Part shown: in pieces, positions 63,001-64,000 of the stretch
Layout of the letters: every line of letters begins with the position of its first letter
How positions within the stretch are numbered: the first letter of the stretch is position 1
Origin: Bacillota bacterium
Lineage (GTDB): Bacteria > Bacillota > Clostridia > Acetivibrionales > DSM-1351
Reading direction: 5' to 3'
Length of the DNA: 64,000 bases
NCBI GenBank assembly: GCA_023409265.1
Contig: JAEYHZ010000014.1
Span: 558,001 to 622,000, forward strand
The notes under the pieces: generated by a model
The model's database searches: none
Seen by the model: the letters and a program-made list of their open reading frames with translations, nothing else
Told to the model about the DNA's origin: nothing
Translations under genes and position numbers: made by a program

Positions 63001-63330
63001 TCAGCCTCCTTTGCAATAGAGCTCTATGAGACCATCAGGACGGGGATAATTTCGGTATACGTTGTAAGGGTTGTCGTTATAAAGCAAAGACTCCTCTCCG
63101 TCGTATTCCTCTATGTCAACAACTAGCATAAGCTCAGGCTTTATCCCTGTTTGTCCGGCATTAAAGAATTCTGATGAATATATAGATAACTCCGCACAAA
63201 ATACAAGTCGGTTGACCGGTGTCTCAATTGAATTCCCAATTTCGTCATATGTGATTGTTACCGATTGTAAATAGCAGATAAGGTCCAGAGATATATTATC
63301 CTTGCCTGAAATGTTTTTAAGTGCTGGCAT
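63001..63330 (-). CDS. Phage head closure / stopper protein
   Basis: 109 residues. Gene order (after the gp6-like connector and before the gp10-like protein) and the beta-rich pattern VDIEEYDGEESLLYNDNPYN support a head-closure role. It overlaps the connector gene by 14 bases. Confidence 0.8.
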   Translation of the reverse strand: MPALKNISGKDNISLDLICYLQSVTITYDEIGNSIETPVNRLVFCAELSIYSSEFFNAGQTGIKPELMLVVDIEEYDGEESLLYNDNPYNVYRNYPRPDGLIELYCKGG

Positions 63331-63592
63331 ATTTAGCCCTCTCTTTCACTACCCGATTACGGATCTGCAATTGAAGATTCCGAGACATTCCTACATCTTC
63401 TTGTCGTTTTCGGTATTTCCAAGCAGCGTAGTCAGATAAAAGCATCTGATCTTCAACATCAGTTAGGTCAAGTTTAAAGCCCTTTTTTTCTATTTCTTTT
63501 TGAGCTGCCTGTATAAGTTTTTTAAAGGCATCATCACGTAGGGTATGAGTTATTCCAATATCAATTTTAAATAGTTTTAATACTTCTTCCAT
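63317..63592 (-). CDS. gp6-like head-tail connector
   Basis: 91 residues, all-helical, LLSDYAAWKYRKRQEDVGMS as in gp6-type adaptor proteins that bind under the portal. AGGTGAATC precedes the ATG. Confidence 0.85.
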   Translation of the reverse strand: MEEVLKLFKIDIGITHTLRDDAFKKLIQAAQKEIEKKGFKLDLTDVEDQMLLSDYAAWKYRKRQEDVGMSRNLQLQIRNRVVKERAKYAST

Positions 63593-63599
63593 GATTCAC

Positions 63600-63761
63600 C
63601 TACTTTTGTTTTGTTTTTTCATTTACCTTTGCTATCAATTTTCGTTCAAACAGGTCTTTTATTCTGTTTTTATCATCCGATTCAAAAATATCCCCAACAT
63701 TATAAAAATGCCGGGGATTATATTTGTCTCTGAACTTTATTATCACTTTATACATAAGCAT
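63600..63761 (-). CDS. Small phage protein between capsid and connector genes
   Basis: 53 residues from ATG 63761 to TAG 63600 (MLMYKVIIKFRDKYNPRHFY, ending KVNEKTKQK). The start overlaps the capsid stop as TAATG, implying translational coupling. Short proteins with FRDKY...Y.VGD.(F/Y)E..D..R are common in this spot of HK97-type phages; their function is unknown. Confidence 0.75.
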   Translation of the reverse strand: MLMYKVIIKFRDKYNPRHFYNVGDIFESDDKNRIKDLFERKLIAKVNEKTKQK

Positions 63762-64000
63762 TAACCTGCAGGCGTATAAGCCAATGTCACAAGGGCAAAT
63801 GCTTTCTTATTAGTTGGTTTTCCGTCAAACCTGCCCTTTCCGCGAAACGCCATTTGATCTTCCGTAAACTTAACATGCTCCGACTTGTCTATTACAATGT
63901 TTTCACGCTCAACAAGAGTGTATTCGTCAAACTCTCCATATAATATTTTATCTGTATCCATGTTGTTATTAAATACAACCCTCAGACCAAGCAAGTCGGG
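63761..64000 (-). CDS. HK97-type major capsid protein, C-terminal end (runs off the right edge)
   Basis: The last 79 codons are visible. They carry VVFNNNMDTDKILYGEFDEY, VIDKSEHVKFTEDQMAFRGK and RFDGKPTNKKAFALVTL, the closing P-domain and strand of HK97-fold capsid proteins. The N-terminal part, any delta/protease and the portal lie beyond the window. Confidence 0.9.
   Translation of the reverse strand, partial: PDLLGLRVVFNNNMDTDKILYGEFDEYTLVERENIVIDKSEHVKFTEDQMAFRGKGRFDGKPTNKKAFALVTLAYTPAG

Overview
The window comes from a low-GC, anaerobic, plant-fibre-degrading Firmicute. It most resembles the mesophilic cellulosome-forming clostridia (Ruminiclostridium / Clostridium cellulolyticum group). 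This rests on gene content: SLH-anchored multidomain glycosidases, cohesin and dockerin modules, YesM/YesN signalling and clostridial ribosome binding sites. The species is inferred, not proven.

Region 1 (1-30.6 kb) is a galactan / arabinogalactan utilisation locus. On the minus strand it carries a truncated GH53 galactanase without signal peptide, two cytoplasmic GH35 beta-galactosidases, and an SLH-anchored GH53 enzyme with a CBM61-like module and a cohesin-like module. Directly downstream of that enzyme is a secreted protein with three CBM61-like modules and a C-terminal dockerin. A YteP/YtcP/YtcQ-type sugar importer without its own ATPase follows, then a second near-copy of its binding protein, and a 2909-residue SLH-anchored divergent GH53 protein. 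A YesN/YesM two-component system on the plus strand is the likely controller. The model is surface cutting and capture of galactan, oligosaccharide import, and intracellular trimming by GH53 and GH35.

Region 2 (30.6-43.3 kb) is a 2-aminoethylphosphonate (AEP) operon: binding protein, ATPase, fused permease, PhnW, PhnX and a PbfA-like lyase. It ends with an SLH-anchored, carbohydrate-binding calcineurin-type phosphoesterase. A DeoR-type regulator is divergent. A 275-bp element with 27-bp terminal inverted repeats lies between promoter and first gene.

Region 3 (43.4-46.0 kb) is a cytoplasmic GH51 arabinofuranosidase with a divergent HTH regulator and AT-rich repeated operator-like boxes. It probably removes arabinose side chains.

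Region 4 (46.15-64 kb) is one end of a siphovirus-like prophage next to tRNA-Arg(ACG). From right to left on the minus strand come the capsid C-terminus, head-tail connectors, tail tube, tail assembly chaperones with a canonical -1 frameshift site, tape measure, baseplate/fibre genes, amidase endolysin and holin. Between holin and tRNA is an accessory end with small plus-strand genes, a membrane protein, an SOS-box-like palindrome, 10-bp phased repeats and an excisionase-like gene. The integrase is not in the window. No CRISPR array, insertion sequence or rRNA was seen.
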